This document shows, one piece after another, positions 18,801 to 27,560 of a DNA stretch of 64,000 bases. This DNA comes from JADJOY01 sp016713535 [NCBI: Deltaproteobacteria bacterium] (lineage in GTDB: Bacteria > JADJOY01): positions 1 through 64,000 of the forward strand of contig JADJOY010000012.1 of the NCBI GenBank assembly GCA_016713535.1, read 5' to 3'. The position numbers were made by a program, and so were the translations under genes. The first letter of the stretch is position 1. Each line of letters starts with the position of its first letter. The notes beneath the pieces were generated by a model. That model ran no database searches. It saw nothing but the letters and a program-made list of their open reading frames with translations, and was not told where the DNA came from.

Positions 18801-21215
18801 ACCACGCTGCCGATCGAGCAGGCGTTCGCGCTCGCGGCGCCGGTCGAGGCGCGCGCCGCGCGGCTGCGCCTGCTTTCCAACCACGCCGACAACCTGGGCT
18901 GGGTCGGCCTCGGCGAGTGGAAGATGATCGCGGCGCCTGGCGAGCCCGCGGGACTCTCGGCCAACCTCGCGGACCCGCGCCGCGGCGGCCACGTGGTGCA
19001 CGCGGATCCGGTGATCGGCGTGCAGCCGTCCGACGCCGCGGGCCTGCTCGCCGAGGGACGCGAGGCGGTCGCGGGTAGCTTCGAGGCGGGAACGCGGCCC
19101 GCGTGGGTGATCGGTTTCCAGGACGATCGCGCAGCACAGCTCACGAGCTTCGAGTGGCAGGACCCGAGTGGCACCGCCGCCGACGCGGCGAAAGGGCGCT
19201 TCACGCGGGTCGCGGTGGCGGTGAGCCTCGCGAGCCCGATCGGCCCGTGGACGGAGCTCGGCACGTGGGACCTGCGCGCCACCCTGAAGGGCAAGGGCTC
19301 GTCGTGGACGCTGGCCGCGCCGGTGTGGGCGCGCTTCGTGCGGTTCGCCGCGGCCGAGCCGCTCGCCAGGGCGGAGAAGTGGCTCTACCCCGACGTGATC
19401 CGGGTGATGGAGCGGCCGACCAGCGAGAGCTATCGATCGATCCTCGGCGAGTGGGGCATGTTCCGGCCCGAGGCGGTGCTCGAGTGGAGCACGCGCGCCG
19501 AGCCGTCGCCGCGCGCGGCGGCCGGCGCGGCGGCCAGCGGACGCGATCGCGAGGCCGCGGCACCGCTCGAGCTCGGCCGCGCCGTCGCCAGCGAGGTGAA
19601 GCGCGGCGCCGCCGAGGACTGGTGGATCGTCACCGTGCCCGCCGGCCAGGACACCCTCTCCGTCACGGCCACCAACGAGCCGATCGTCGACGTGGCGGTG
19701 ACCATCGAGGACGCCGGCGGCGCGGCGCTGCCGCTCCGGGTCGCGTCATCGGCGGCGAGCCGGCTGGTGCTCGAGGCCACGGTCGAGCCGGGCAAGAGCT
19801 ATCGGATCCACGTCGAGGAACCGCCGTGGGCGGTCGGCATCGCGTACGACACCAGCGCCAGCCTGGCGGCGTTCGCGCCCGCGGTGCACCAGGCGGTGAT
19901 GGCGTACGCCGACGGCGTCACGCCCGGGCGCGAGTTCGTGAACATCATGAACTTCTCGGCGCCGTGGCTGCTGCCCGAGTGGTCGGACCAGCCGTACCTG
20001 GTGCAGGGAGCGTTCGTAGCGCTCGCCCAGGAGACCGGCTCGAGCGCCCTCGAGGAGACCACGATCGCGGCGCTCGACGGGCTCGCCACCCGCCGCGGGG
20101 CGCGCGCGCTGCTGCTCGTGACCGACGCCGAGACGGTCGGTTTCTACCCCCTGACCGCGGCGATGTGGCGTTCGCTGGCCCGGGTCCGCGCGCACGTCTT
20201 CGCGGCGCACATCGGCACCGGCCGCGAGCCGCTCCACGAGAAGCAGATCATGCAGGACCTGGCGAGCGCCTTCGGCGGCCACTACGCGTCGGCCCGCACC
20301 CAGGCCGAGCTGGACGTCATCGCGGCGAGGGCCGCCGCGTGGTTGCGCCGTCCCGCTCGCTACGTCCTCACGGCCACGGCGCGCGAGGCGCCGCCGCCTC
20401 GTCCCGGCAGCCTGGCGGTGGGGGTCCCCGCCACCGCGCCGGCCGCCGCCGCGCCCGCGCCGCCGCCCTCGGGCGCGGTCGAGCTGGTGTTCGACGCCTC
20501 GGGCAGCATGTTGCAGCGCTTCGAGGGCAAGCGCCGCATCGACGTGGCGAACGCGGTGCTGACCGACCTCGTCTCCCGCAACCTGCGCCCGGGCACGCCG
20601 GTCGCGCTCCGCGTGTTCGGCGACGACGAGCCCGGCTCGTGCGAGACCTTCCTGCGCGCGCCTCTCGCCCCCCTCGATCCCAAGGCGCTCGCCAGGACGA
20701 TCGCCGCGGTGCGTCCGCAGAACCTCGCCAAGACCTCGATCGCGGCCTCGATCGCTCGCGTCGCGGAGGACCTGGCTGGCGCCACCGGCCAGCGCACGGT
20801 GGTGCTCGTCACCGACGGCGAGGAGACCTGCGGGGGAGATCCGCAGGCGGAGATCGAGAAGCTCGTGGCGCGGGGCTTCGACGTGCGCGTCAACATCGTC
20901 GGCTTCGCGATCGGCGAGGCGAAGCTCAAGGACACCTTCCGCGAGTGGGCGCGCGCCGGGCGCGGTGAGTACTTCGACGCCCAGTCGAGCAAGGACCTGA
21001 ACGTGGCGCTCGCGGCCGCGGTGCGAGAGCCGTTCCGGGTGCTCGACGCGAGTGGCGTGGTGCTCGGGAGCGGCACCGTGGGCGGGCCGGCGGTGGCGCT
21101 GCCGGCGGGGATCTACCGGGTCGAGGTCGGCGCGGCGGCGCCGCGGGTGCTGGAGGGGGTGGTCGTCGAGGCCGGACAGGCGACTCACCTCGAAAGCGGC
21201 GCGGCCACACGATAG
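15813..21215 (+). CDS. Giant exported protein with six PPC domains, a discoidin-like domain and a C-terminal VWA domain
   Basis: 1800 residues from the GTG at 15813, which overlaps the preceding stop (GTGA); a GTG at 15792 is also in frame. A signal peptide ends near ARA-DPP (residue 33). Six modules each open with E(R/D/S)EPND, at about residues 41, 168, 287, 405, 534 and 652: these are prepeptidase C-terminal (PPC) domains, beta-sandwiches of secreted proteins. Residues about 895-1045 resemble a discoidin/F5-8 type C fold (VASSALGGVVVGAS; ADFELLLSADG). A VWA-like region near 1345 has a degenerate metal site (DTSAS). A complete VWA follows at about 1555-1740 with DASGSM and VTDGEETCGG. No protease domain is seen. 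It likely acts as a surface adhesion or assembly platform. Confidence 0.75.
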   Translation: MRRCSGAPRVPLGHALAVLACVAALPFAGPARADPPLCVPEREPNDSPATALAVTGGFCVSGALDDRDTDTIRFTVPADQAARGWKVSIDTSFAASTRFIAMRAEHGADGAPATGSEAFRLTSDENASSANLDGVLLRGGSYFLLLQTSGGGPYEVRVEPGAAPEAIEREPNDAPAQATPLALGVRTAGDLNGSEDQFRFSVSEANARRSLSLGVAGPVGEWLSAELRKPGGEPLLTHSERMTGPIALSDLGLEPGDYTVRLYPGAVDPSPYWLTLTAGLPRSPGREDEPNDTAAQARPLALGKPFGGRIGWSDDVDVWAIPPDPRFAGKRVELKLESPSRAPRRLCLNDEGGEALACRTATSIKLPGLSLGDRPHTVTVSGAPDPRQPYTLTLRLAGADEPDVESEPNDLSRLATPMDAARAVRGRLEGEDVDFFRVRVSGAPQLWRVASRGGGVTSLSILDVRGAVVGSSSVSPDTVRAIAAAALAGADGPPTTVETSDALLLPGDYWIRIGGRDADYEVQARAVGAPDPDAEREPNDNDRQAHLLRVGVPRTGSLEDESDHDVYRFSLAGPAHVALEVVPPPGAVIDTGIEWGYPSTKRPTFRARDGAAVYDAYLDPGDYTANLSAYVAKSGRYRITLTQRSPFELPDDREPNDSPQQAGPLPPGQTVEGDLGERGDLDWFVLPVLERAGPLRADLENDEARLELVVGGQPLEGRLDRSTHRFEAELPAGTEAKLGVRGTGRYRLRVAFPNGPPPASPPPPLPVTASLALGDTPVAAFWTRGQRVKGAAEVTNTGREAVELALDTSSSHFAYRPVLARASLRLAAGATERVPVEIAVLPDAWADRDVQIAMRATRAADGASASTFARLIADPMAPPMNEETSFPIPAELLGGFDVASSALGGVVVGASDERDAEQRALLHDGLMSSGGYRVRADSLPQELTVRFGGDRPWPIRGIAIHPQFAGQLYPAEQLADFELLLSADGTSFQPALRARLTTLPIEQAFALAAPVEARAARLRLLSNHADNLGWVGLGEWKMIAAPGEPAGLSANLADPRRGGHVVHADPVIGVQPSDAAGLLAEGREAVAGSFEAGTRPAWVIGFQDDRAAQLTSFEWQDPSGTAADAAKGRFTRVAVAVSLASPIGPWTELGTWDLRATLKGKGSSWTLAAPVWARFVRFAAAEPLARAEKWLYPDVIRVMERPTSESYRSILGEWGMFRPEAVLEWSTRAEPSPRAAAGAAASGRDREAAAPLELGRAVASEVKRGAAEDWWIVTVPAGQDTLSVTATNEPIVDVAVTIEDAGGAALPLRVASSAASRLVLEATVEPGKSYRIHVEEPPWAVGIAYDTSASLAAFAPAVHQAVMAYADGVTPGREFVNIMNFSAPWLLPEWSDQPYLVQGAFVALAQETGSSALEETTIAALDGLATRRGARALLLVTDAETVGFYPLTAAMWRSLARVRAHVFAAHIGTGREPLHEKQIMQDLASAFGGHYASARTQAELDVIAARAAAWLRRPARYVLTATAREAPPPRPGSLAVGVPATAPAAAAPAPPPSGAVELVFDASGSMLQRFEGKRRIDVANAVLTDLVSRNLRPGTPVALRVFGDDEPGSCETFLRAPLAPLDPKALARTIAAVRPQNLAKTSIAASIARVAEDLAGATGQRTVVLVTDGEETCGGDPQAEIEKLVARGFDVRVNIVGFAIGEAKLKDTFREWARAGRGEYFDAQSSKDLNVALAAAVREPFRVLDASGVVLGSGTVGGPAVALPAGIYRVEVGAAAPRVLEGVVVEAGQATHLESGAATR

Positions 21216-21227
21216 GAGCAACGTTCC

Positions 21228-24200
21228 ATGCGATACGTCGGACGGCGGGAGTGGTCGCGGGTGGTGTGCTTCGTGCTCGCGTGGTCGCTCGCGCTCGAGG
21301 GCCCGGGCTTCCACGCGCTGGCCGCGGCGCCGCCATCGTCGGCCGCGAAGGAGGAGATCGCGACCCGCTTCGCGAGCCAGCTCCGCGCGAGCCTCCAGGC
21401 CCTCGAGGACGGCGACCGCGAGGCGCCGCGCGATCGCTGGGACCCGGCCTACGTGGTGGACACGGTCGGGATCGAGCCCGCGGCGTTGCTCGCGTGGGTG
21501 CGTGGCGCGGTGGTGTGGATGCCGTACCGCGGCGCCCTTCGCGGCGCCCCCGGGGTGCTCATGGACCGGGTCGGCAATGGGCTGGATCAGGCGCTGCTCA
21601 TGGCGGAGCTGCTGCGCGCGGCGGGGAAGACGCCACGCCTCGCGCACGCCGAGCTGAGCAGTGCGGCCGCCCACGACACCTGGCGGCGGGTGGTGCGGCC
21701 CGTGAAGTTCGCCCCGGCCCCACCACCGCCGCCGCCGGGCGCGACACCCGCCGCCCCACCGGCCGACGTGCTCGCGAGCGCGGACCTCTACGGCATCGAC
21801 CGCGCGAGCGTCGCCTCGATCGTCGGCACGGCGCGCAAGGACGCCGAGGACATGGCGCGCGACCTGCGAGGCCGCGTCGACGATCAGCTCGCGCGGCTCG
21901 CGAGCGCGGTCGCGCTACCCATGGAGCAGTCCTCGGCGGGATCGCCCTCGGCCGAGCAGCTCGCCGCGCTCGCCGACCACTGGTGGGCCGAGTACCGCGA
22001 CGGCGCGCGCTGGGTCGCCGTCGATCCGCTCGCCGACGGTGGGCTCGGCGCGACGCTCGCGTCGGCCACGCGCACCGCCGAGCCCGACGCCCTGCCCACC
22101 GACCTCGAGCAGCTCGTGACGATCCGCGTGGTCACCGAGCAGACCAGGGGCAGTGCACGCCGGGAGGGCGTTCCGGTCGTGCACACGCTCAGGGCGCGCG
22201 AGGTGATCGGCGAGCGCATCCAGATCCAGCACTTCCCGATGGCCTGGCCACGCGACTGGCCGCAGGTCGGACCCGATGACGTGCAGATCAAGCTGCGCGC
22301 GGCGTTCCTGACCCAGGACGAGTGGCTGCCGATCGTGCGCGTCGGGGCGCAGGGCTACCAGCGCGCCGCCGTCAGGGACACCGGCGAGCTCGACGAGGCC
22401 CCCGCCCCCGCCAACCCGTTCCGGACCATGATGGTCCCGGCCACGGGCCAGCTCGCCAAGGCCACCGATGTCCTGGCGACGATCGGCGACGACGAGACGC
22501 CGGTGCCCAAGGAGAAGTCACCCGACAAGGAGGCGCGGGCCGAGGGCGAGCTCACCGCCGAGTGGCTCGAGATCGAATTCGCGGCGCCAGGTGCGCCGCC
22601 GCGCAAGGTGCGACGAGAGATCTTCGACCTGATCGGGCCGGCCGCGCGTGCCGGCGGCGCGGCGGCGACGCCGCTGATCATGACGGAGGAGCGCGCCATC
22701 GCGCGCTCGATGGCGCTCCTCGGCGAGGCCGAGATCCAGGTGCTGCCGTGCCGCCTGTCGCCGGACTACGCGATGCATCTCGCGGCGCTGAACGCCGGCG
22801 CCAACCGCGAGCTCCTCGACGAGATGGCGAGTGACCCGTTCTCGAAGCTGCCGCCCAACTACCTCGAGACCTTCGGCAAGCTGACGCCGTTGCCGGCCGC
22901 GCTCCTCGCGCACGCCCTGGTGCGCTTCCAGGGCAACCCGTACGCCGCCGCGCTCTACGTCGACCGGCCGGCGGTGGTGATCCAGCACACCACGCTGTCG
23001 CGCGGGAAGGGGGGCGACTTCTTCGCGAGCGCCGCGCTCGACATCGTCGAGAACGGCGTGGGTGTCGATCCGCGCGCCGGCGTGGCCGCGAGCCGGGCGC
23101 GCATGGCGCAGGGAATCGCCGACACCAACGCCGAGATCGCCGCGATGCGCCGGCTCGGCGAGCCCGCCGCCAACGCCGCCGAGGCGTTCGCCGAGGACGC
23201 CAAGGCCGGGCGCGCGTGGACGGCGCTCGAGCCGGGCGACGAGGCGAAGGTGGCGAAGCTCGGTCTGCCCGCGGACGTCGCGCAGCGGATCGCGATGGAT
23301 CTCGAGGCGGGCTACGCGGTGGTCGCGCCGAGCGGTGGCGGAGACGCCGCGGCGAGCGCCGGCTGGTGGCGGATCGACCCCGCCACCGGCGCGACCCTCG
23401 GCATCGGCCCCACCGGCCACGGCCAGGCGCTGGTCGAATACGCGCTCGTGATCGTGATCCAGACGATCATCGCCACCGCGCAGTGCATGATCGCCAACGC
23501 CGCGTCCAAGGCGCTGGTGCGCGCCATGAAGGACCGCAGCGCGAAGGGGCCTGCCAACGCCGCGAAGGAAGGCTACGAGCAGGCCAAGGAGTCGTGGGCC
23601 AAGGCCGACGGCTACAAGTGCGTCGCCAACGGCATGCTCTCGGGCCTCGACCTCATGGTCATGATGTGGACCATGAAGCCGTTCTCGATGTTCGGTCCCG
23701 GTGAGGCCGAGGTGAAGCGCCCCGAGGTGCCGCTCTACGAGGGAGAGAGGCCGGCGGCGAGCGGCGGAGGAGGGAAGCCCACGGCCGGCGATCCCAAGCC
23801 GCCCGGCGAACGCCCGCCGGAGAGGCCGCCCGCAGGCCCGGGCGAGAAGCCGCCCGCCCCGGCGGTCCCGAGCCGCGCGGCCAGGAGCCCCTCGACCTCA
23901 AGCCGAAGCCCGAGCGCAAGAGCCCGCAGGACCTCGACAAGGCCAAGCAGGACCGTGGGCAGAAGCAGAAGGCGGCGGAAGAGGCGCGCGAGAAGCTCGA
24001 GCGCGCCGAGGACGAGATGGCCCGTGAGCGCGCCAACCCGCCCAAAAACCTCGACGACGTGCAGCGCCGCAATGCCGCCGACGAGGCGCTCGAGAAGGCC
24101 CAGAAGGACTACGACGAGGCGCGCCGGCAGGAGCGCTACGCGCGTGAGCGCGAGTACCTGGCGCAGACCGAGAAGGAGGCGTTCGAGACCGCCCAGCGCA

Positions 24201-24766
24201 AGGCCGCCGCGGACGCTGCCTACCAGGACCACGTCAACAAGGGCGGCGCGCCCCAGGGTCCGGTCTACGACGAGTGGAGACGAGCGAACGACGCCGACAA
24301 GCAGGCGCGCGCCGACTGGATGAACGCGCGCTTCGGCCAGCTCCCGGGCGACAAGCCGCCGGCGACCGCGGGCGGCGGATCGGGTCCCGCGCCGGGCGCT
24401 CCTTCTCCCGGAGCCGGCTCCGTCCCGCCGCCGGGCAGCCCTATGGCGGGCTCGGTCGGTCCCGCGCCGGCGAAGGGGTCCGCCGCGCCGCCGCCGACCA
24501 CCGGCCAGACCGCGCCGGGGATCGGCGTGCCCGGCGTGAACAAGGGAGCGCAGAGCGGCAACACCATCCCCGGCGTGCAGGTGCCCGACGTGGTCCGGCA
24601 CATCCCGCCGGACCAGTCGCCGGTCGGTATGAGCCCGTTCGGTGACACCGTGCCGGCGGTCAAATCGCCGCTCGAGGTGCCGCCACCCGAGCCACCGCCG
24701 GCCGCGATGGCGGGAGCCGCGGGGCTGAGCAGCACCATGAAGCTCCTGACGACGCCGGCGCCATGA
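21228..24766 (+). CDS. Exported transglutaminase-like protein lacking the catalytic Cys; one frameshift near the 3' end
   Basis: About 1180 residues, starting 12 bases after the PPC/VWA gene. A signal peptide (VVCFVLAWSLALEG) is followed by a transglutaminase-core-like block: RVGNGLDQALLMAELLRAAG at about residues 110-130, where active enzymes carry Cys, then HWWAEYRDGARWVAVDP at about 250, which keeps the His and Asp positions. A hydrophobic helix lies near 735 (VEYALVIVIQTIIATAQCM). The first frame is open to 24323 but becomes Arg/Ser-rich after about 23860. The third frame then carries the natural continuation (GPEPRGQEPLDLKPK, then a coiled coil AAEEAREKLERAEDEMARE) to the TGA at 24764-24766. 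A one-base indel in the C/G run near 23860 explains this. The end is Pro/Gly-rich. Confidence 0.65.
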
Positions 24767-24842
24767 GCGGCGTGCCGCCGCGGCCGTGCCGCGCTGCGGC
24801 CGATCGCTGCTCCGGGCGTCGCTGACGAGCTAGGATCGGGAG

Positions 24843-25709
24843 ATGGGGTCGAGGCCGGTGTTGCTCGCGCTCGCGCTCGCCGCGCTCCCGGCCTGTGGCG
24901 GCGGCGCGACCGCGGGTGCGCCGGGCTTCCTCGACGGGCCGCTGCCGCGGGTGATCGCCCATCGCGGCGGCGCGGACCTGGCGCCAGAGAGCACGCTGGC
25001 GGGGTTCGAGAGCGGGCTCGCGAACGGCGCGCAGATCCTCGAGACCGACGCCCACACCACCCGCGACGGCGTGGTCGTGTTGCTCCACGACGACACCGTC
25101 GATCGGACCACGGACGGCACGGGGGCGATCCACGACCTGACCCTCGCCGAGGTGAAGTCGCTCGACGCGGGGTACCGATTCACACGCGACGGCGGCGCCA
25201 CCTTCCCGTACCGCGGCACGGGCGTGACGATCCCGACCCTCGACGAGGTGCTCGATCGCTTCCCGCGCGAACGCTTCCTCATCGAGATCAAGCAGACGAA
25301 CCCGCCCATCGAGGCCGACGTCATCGCCGCCATCGAGCGCCACGGGATCTCGCGGCAGGTCTGCCTGGCCAGCTTCGTCGACACCGTGGTGAGGCGCGTG
25401 CGGGATCTGGCGCCCGACCTATGCACCAGCGCCAGTGTCGTGGAGGTCGTCGGCCTGGTGGTGACGCCCCTCGAGCAGCTCGCCGAACGTGGCGTCGAGG
25501 CGAGGGCCACGCAGTTCCCGTTCGACGTCCTGGGCGTTCCCCTCGTCAGCCGAGAGCTGGTCGACAAGCACCACGCCCTCGATCTCGAGATCCACGTATG
25601 GACCGTGGACGCCGCCGCCGACATGGCCTCGCTCCTCGATCTCGGCGTGGATGGCATCATCACCGACCGGCCGGACACGCTGGCCCAGGTGATCGGCGAC
25701 CGGCGGTAG
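24843..25709 (+). CDS. Lipoprotein glycerophosphodiester phosphodiesterase
   Basis: 288 residues with lipobox ALPAC (Cys about residue 19). The GDPD TIM-barrel signatures are all present: HRGGADLAPESTLAGF (about 40), ETDAHTTRDGVVVLLHDDT (about 65-85), FLIEIKQ (about 145) and HVWTVD...GVDGIITDRP near the end. The family splits glycerophosphodiesters into an alcohol and glycerol 3-phosphate using a divalent metal. The conserved His, Glu and Asp are intact. The lipoprotein anchor places it in the envelope, as for GlpQ-type enzymes. It starts 76 bases after the previous gene and converges with the YeiH-fusion gene, whose stop is 7 bases beyond its own. Confidence 0.88.
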   Translation: MGSRPVLLALALAALPACGGGATAGAPGFLDGPLPRVIAHRGGADLAPESTLAGFESGLANGAQILETDAHTTRDGVVVLLHDDTVDRTTDGTGAIHDLTLAEVKSLDAGYRFTRDGGATFPYRGTGVTIPTLDEVLDRFPRERFLIEIKQTNPPIEADVIAAIERHGISRQVCLASFVDTVVRRVRDLAPDLCTSASVVEVVGLVVTPLEQLAERGVEARATQFPFDVLGVPLVSRELVDKHHALDLEIHVWTVDAAADMASLLDLGVDGIITDRPDTLAQVIGDRR

Positions 25710-25716
25710 GTTCCTT

Positions 25717-27531
25717 CTAGCTGCCGTCGCCTCCGGCTTCCGCGGGGGGACGCCCGCACGCAGCGCCTTCGCCCCCGTGGCCGGGGCGGTCGTCGGTCTC
25801 GACCTCGGCGGAGAAGGTCTCGCCGACCGCGAGCGCGAGCGGATCGATCGAGGTACTCAGCCGGACACCGGGCTGGCCGCACTCGGGCCCGCGGAGCTGG
25901 AGGTCGATCGCCTCGCGATCCCCGACCGCGCGCACCAGGTGCAGCGCCGCGAGCCCGGGTGTCTCGACGAGCTCGTTGTGGCCGAGGACGCGGCGGCTCG
26001 TGAGCGCGTAGGCGCCGGCTCCCCGATCCTCGAAGGTGAGCTCCTCGAGCATGCCCTCGATCGCCTTGCCGAGCAGGCGGTGCGGGTGGGCGTGGATGGG
26101 TGTGACCGAGCCTGGCTGCCTGCAGAGCGCCACCAGCGCCCAGCCGCTGGTCCCTTCCCAGTAGGTGATCCAGCGGCAGCCCTCGCCGTGGGGAAGCGGA
26201 CTCTTGCGCACCGGGATCAGCTCGCCGATCGCGGGGTAGAGCTGGTGGATCATCTTGCGCAGCGCGGCGTCGTCGAGGGCGCCGTCGGACTCGAGAGCGT
26301 CGAGCACCTTGGTGGCCTCGGCGAGGGCGAGCGGCGCCCCACGCTCGAAGCGCTCCCGCAGCGCGTCGCTCTCCTGGTGGCGCGACGTCGCGAGCCGGTA
26401 CGCCAGCGCCGAGGTCACGAGCCCGCCCGCGCCGACCAGCGCCGCCGCGGGCATGGCACCCCGCGAGGCGAGGGTGATCATCGCGAGGGTGAGCCCCGCG
26501 ATGGTGAGCGCCGCACCGCCGCCCACGGCGACGGCGCGGGCGCCGGACGCGAGCAGGGTGCGGAACGCGAGGTGCAGCCCGATGCTCGCCGACACCGTGC
26601 TCATGGTCAGGTCGACGAGGAAGCGGTCGGCCGCGAGCAGTGTGCTCCACGCCGGCGCGCCAGCGAAGGCGCGATCGCCGAGGGTGCGCGCCACCGCCAG
26701 CGCCACGTAGCCGAGGACGAAGCGCGGCAGGTGCTCGAAGAAGCCGCTCTCGACTTCCTTCGGCCCGCCGCGGCTGCGCAGCAGCGAGAACGCCACCAGC
26801 GTGGGCGCGAGCATCACCACCCGCGCCGACTTGGCCGCCGTGGCCATCACGCCGCCGGTGCCGCCCATCTGCGCGCCGACCGCGATCGCGCTCGACAGGT
26901 CGGTCACCGCGAGCCCGCTCCAGATGCCGGCGAAGCTCGAATCGAGCCCGATCGCGAGCGCGATCGGCCGGAAGCACACCAGCGCCACCACGCTGAAGAG
27001 GAACATCACGCCGATCGCGACGCCTTGCTCCTCGCGGTGCGCGCGGCTGATGGGCGCGATCGCGTTCACCGCCGAGGCGCCGCAGATCATCGTGCCGCCG
27101 GCGAGGAGGTCGGTGAGCGGGCGGCGCACTCCGAGGATCGCGCCGAGGGTGTGCGCGACGAAGAAGGCGCTCGGTAGCGCCACCAGCCCGACGGCGCCGA
27201 TCAGCTCGAGCTCGGCGCCGCCGAACGACGACGTCTGCACCTTGAGGCCCATCGCGATGATGCCGAGCCTGAGCACCCACTTGCCGCAGAAGCGCAGCCC
27301 GGGGGCGTAGGCGTCGGGCTCGCGGTCACCGCCCGGCAGCTCGAGGCGGATCAGCCGGCGCAGCGGCGTGTTGAGGAGGAACGCGCCGAGCGTGAGCGCG
27401 ATCAGCACGTCCGAGACGTAGGGCGACCTCGGCAGCGCGTGCACCGCCGCGAGCGAGGCCCCGCCGAGCGCGGTCGCGAGCGCGAGCCCGGGCAGCTCGG
27501 CGCGGTGCGGGATCCACTGGAATCGCCTCAT
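25717..27531 (-). CDS. YeiH/UPF0324-type membrane protein fused to a cysteine-dioxygenase-like cupin
   Basis: 604 residues from the ATG at 27531. Residues 1 to about 345 have ten or so hydrophobic helices and the YeiH signatures LRLGIIAMGLKV, AGGTMICGASAVNAIAP and AVTDLSSAIAVG; this family is thought to export sulfate or sulfite-like anions. After a helical linker, residues about 400-540 match cysteine dioxygenase: RWITYWEGTSGWALVALC, then PIHAHPHRLLGKAIEGMLEE and HNELVETPGLAALHLV. H480, H482 and H531 fit the 3-His iron site and the spacing seen in the enzyme. Cysteine dioxygenase makes cysteine sulfinate, which yields sulfite; the export domain would remove it. The start is 30 bases past the upstream gene, so they share a transcript. 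Confidence 0.75.
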   Translation of the reverse strand: MRRFQWIPHRAELPGLALATALGGASLAAVHALPRSPYVSDVLIALTLGAFLLNTPLRRLIRLELPGGDREPDAYAPGLRFCGKWVLRLGIIAMGLKVQTSSFGGAELELIGAVGLVALPSAFFVAHTLGAILGVRRPLTDLLAGGTMICGASAVNAIAPISRAHREEQGVAIGVMFLFSVVALVCFRPIALAIGLDSSFAGIWSGLAVTDLSSAIAVGAQMGGTGGVMATAAKSARVVMLAPTLVAFSLLRSRGGPKEVESGFFEHLPRFVLGYVALAVARTLGDRAFAGAPAWSTLLAADRFLVDLTMSTVSASIGLHLAFRTLLASGARAVAVGGGAALTIAGLTLAMITLASRGAMPAAALVGAGGLVTSALAYRLATSRHQESDALRERFERGAPLALAEATKVLDALESDGALDDAALRKMIHQLYPAIGELIPVRKSPLPHGEGCRWITYWEGTSGWALVALCRQPGSVTPIHAHPHRLLGKAIEGMLEELTFEDRGAGAYALTSRRVLGHNELVETPGLAALHLVRAVGDREAIDLQLRGPECGQPGVRLSTSIDPLALAVGETFSAEVETDDRPGHGGEGAACGRPPAEAGGDGS

Positions 27532-27560
27532 CGGGATCGCGCGTTTCGCCCCGGCTCGTC

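Noticed and set aside
25777-27177. Long plus-strand frame opposite the YeiH fusion
   Set aside because: Arg/Glu/Gly-rich shadow of a GC-rich gene with no domain; the minus-strand frame has membrane helices and known motifs.
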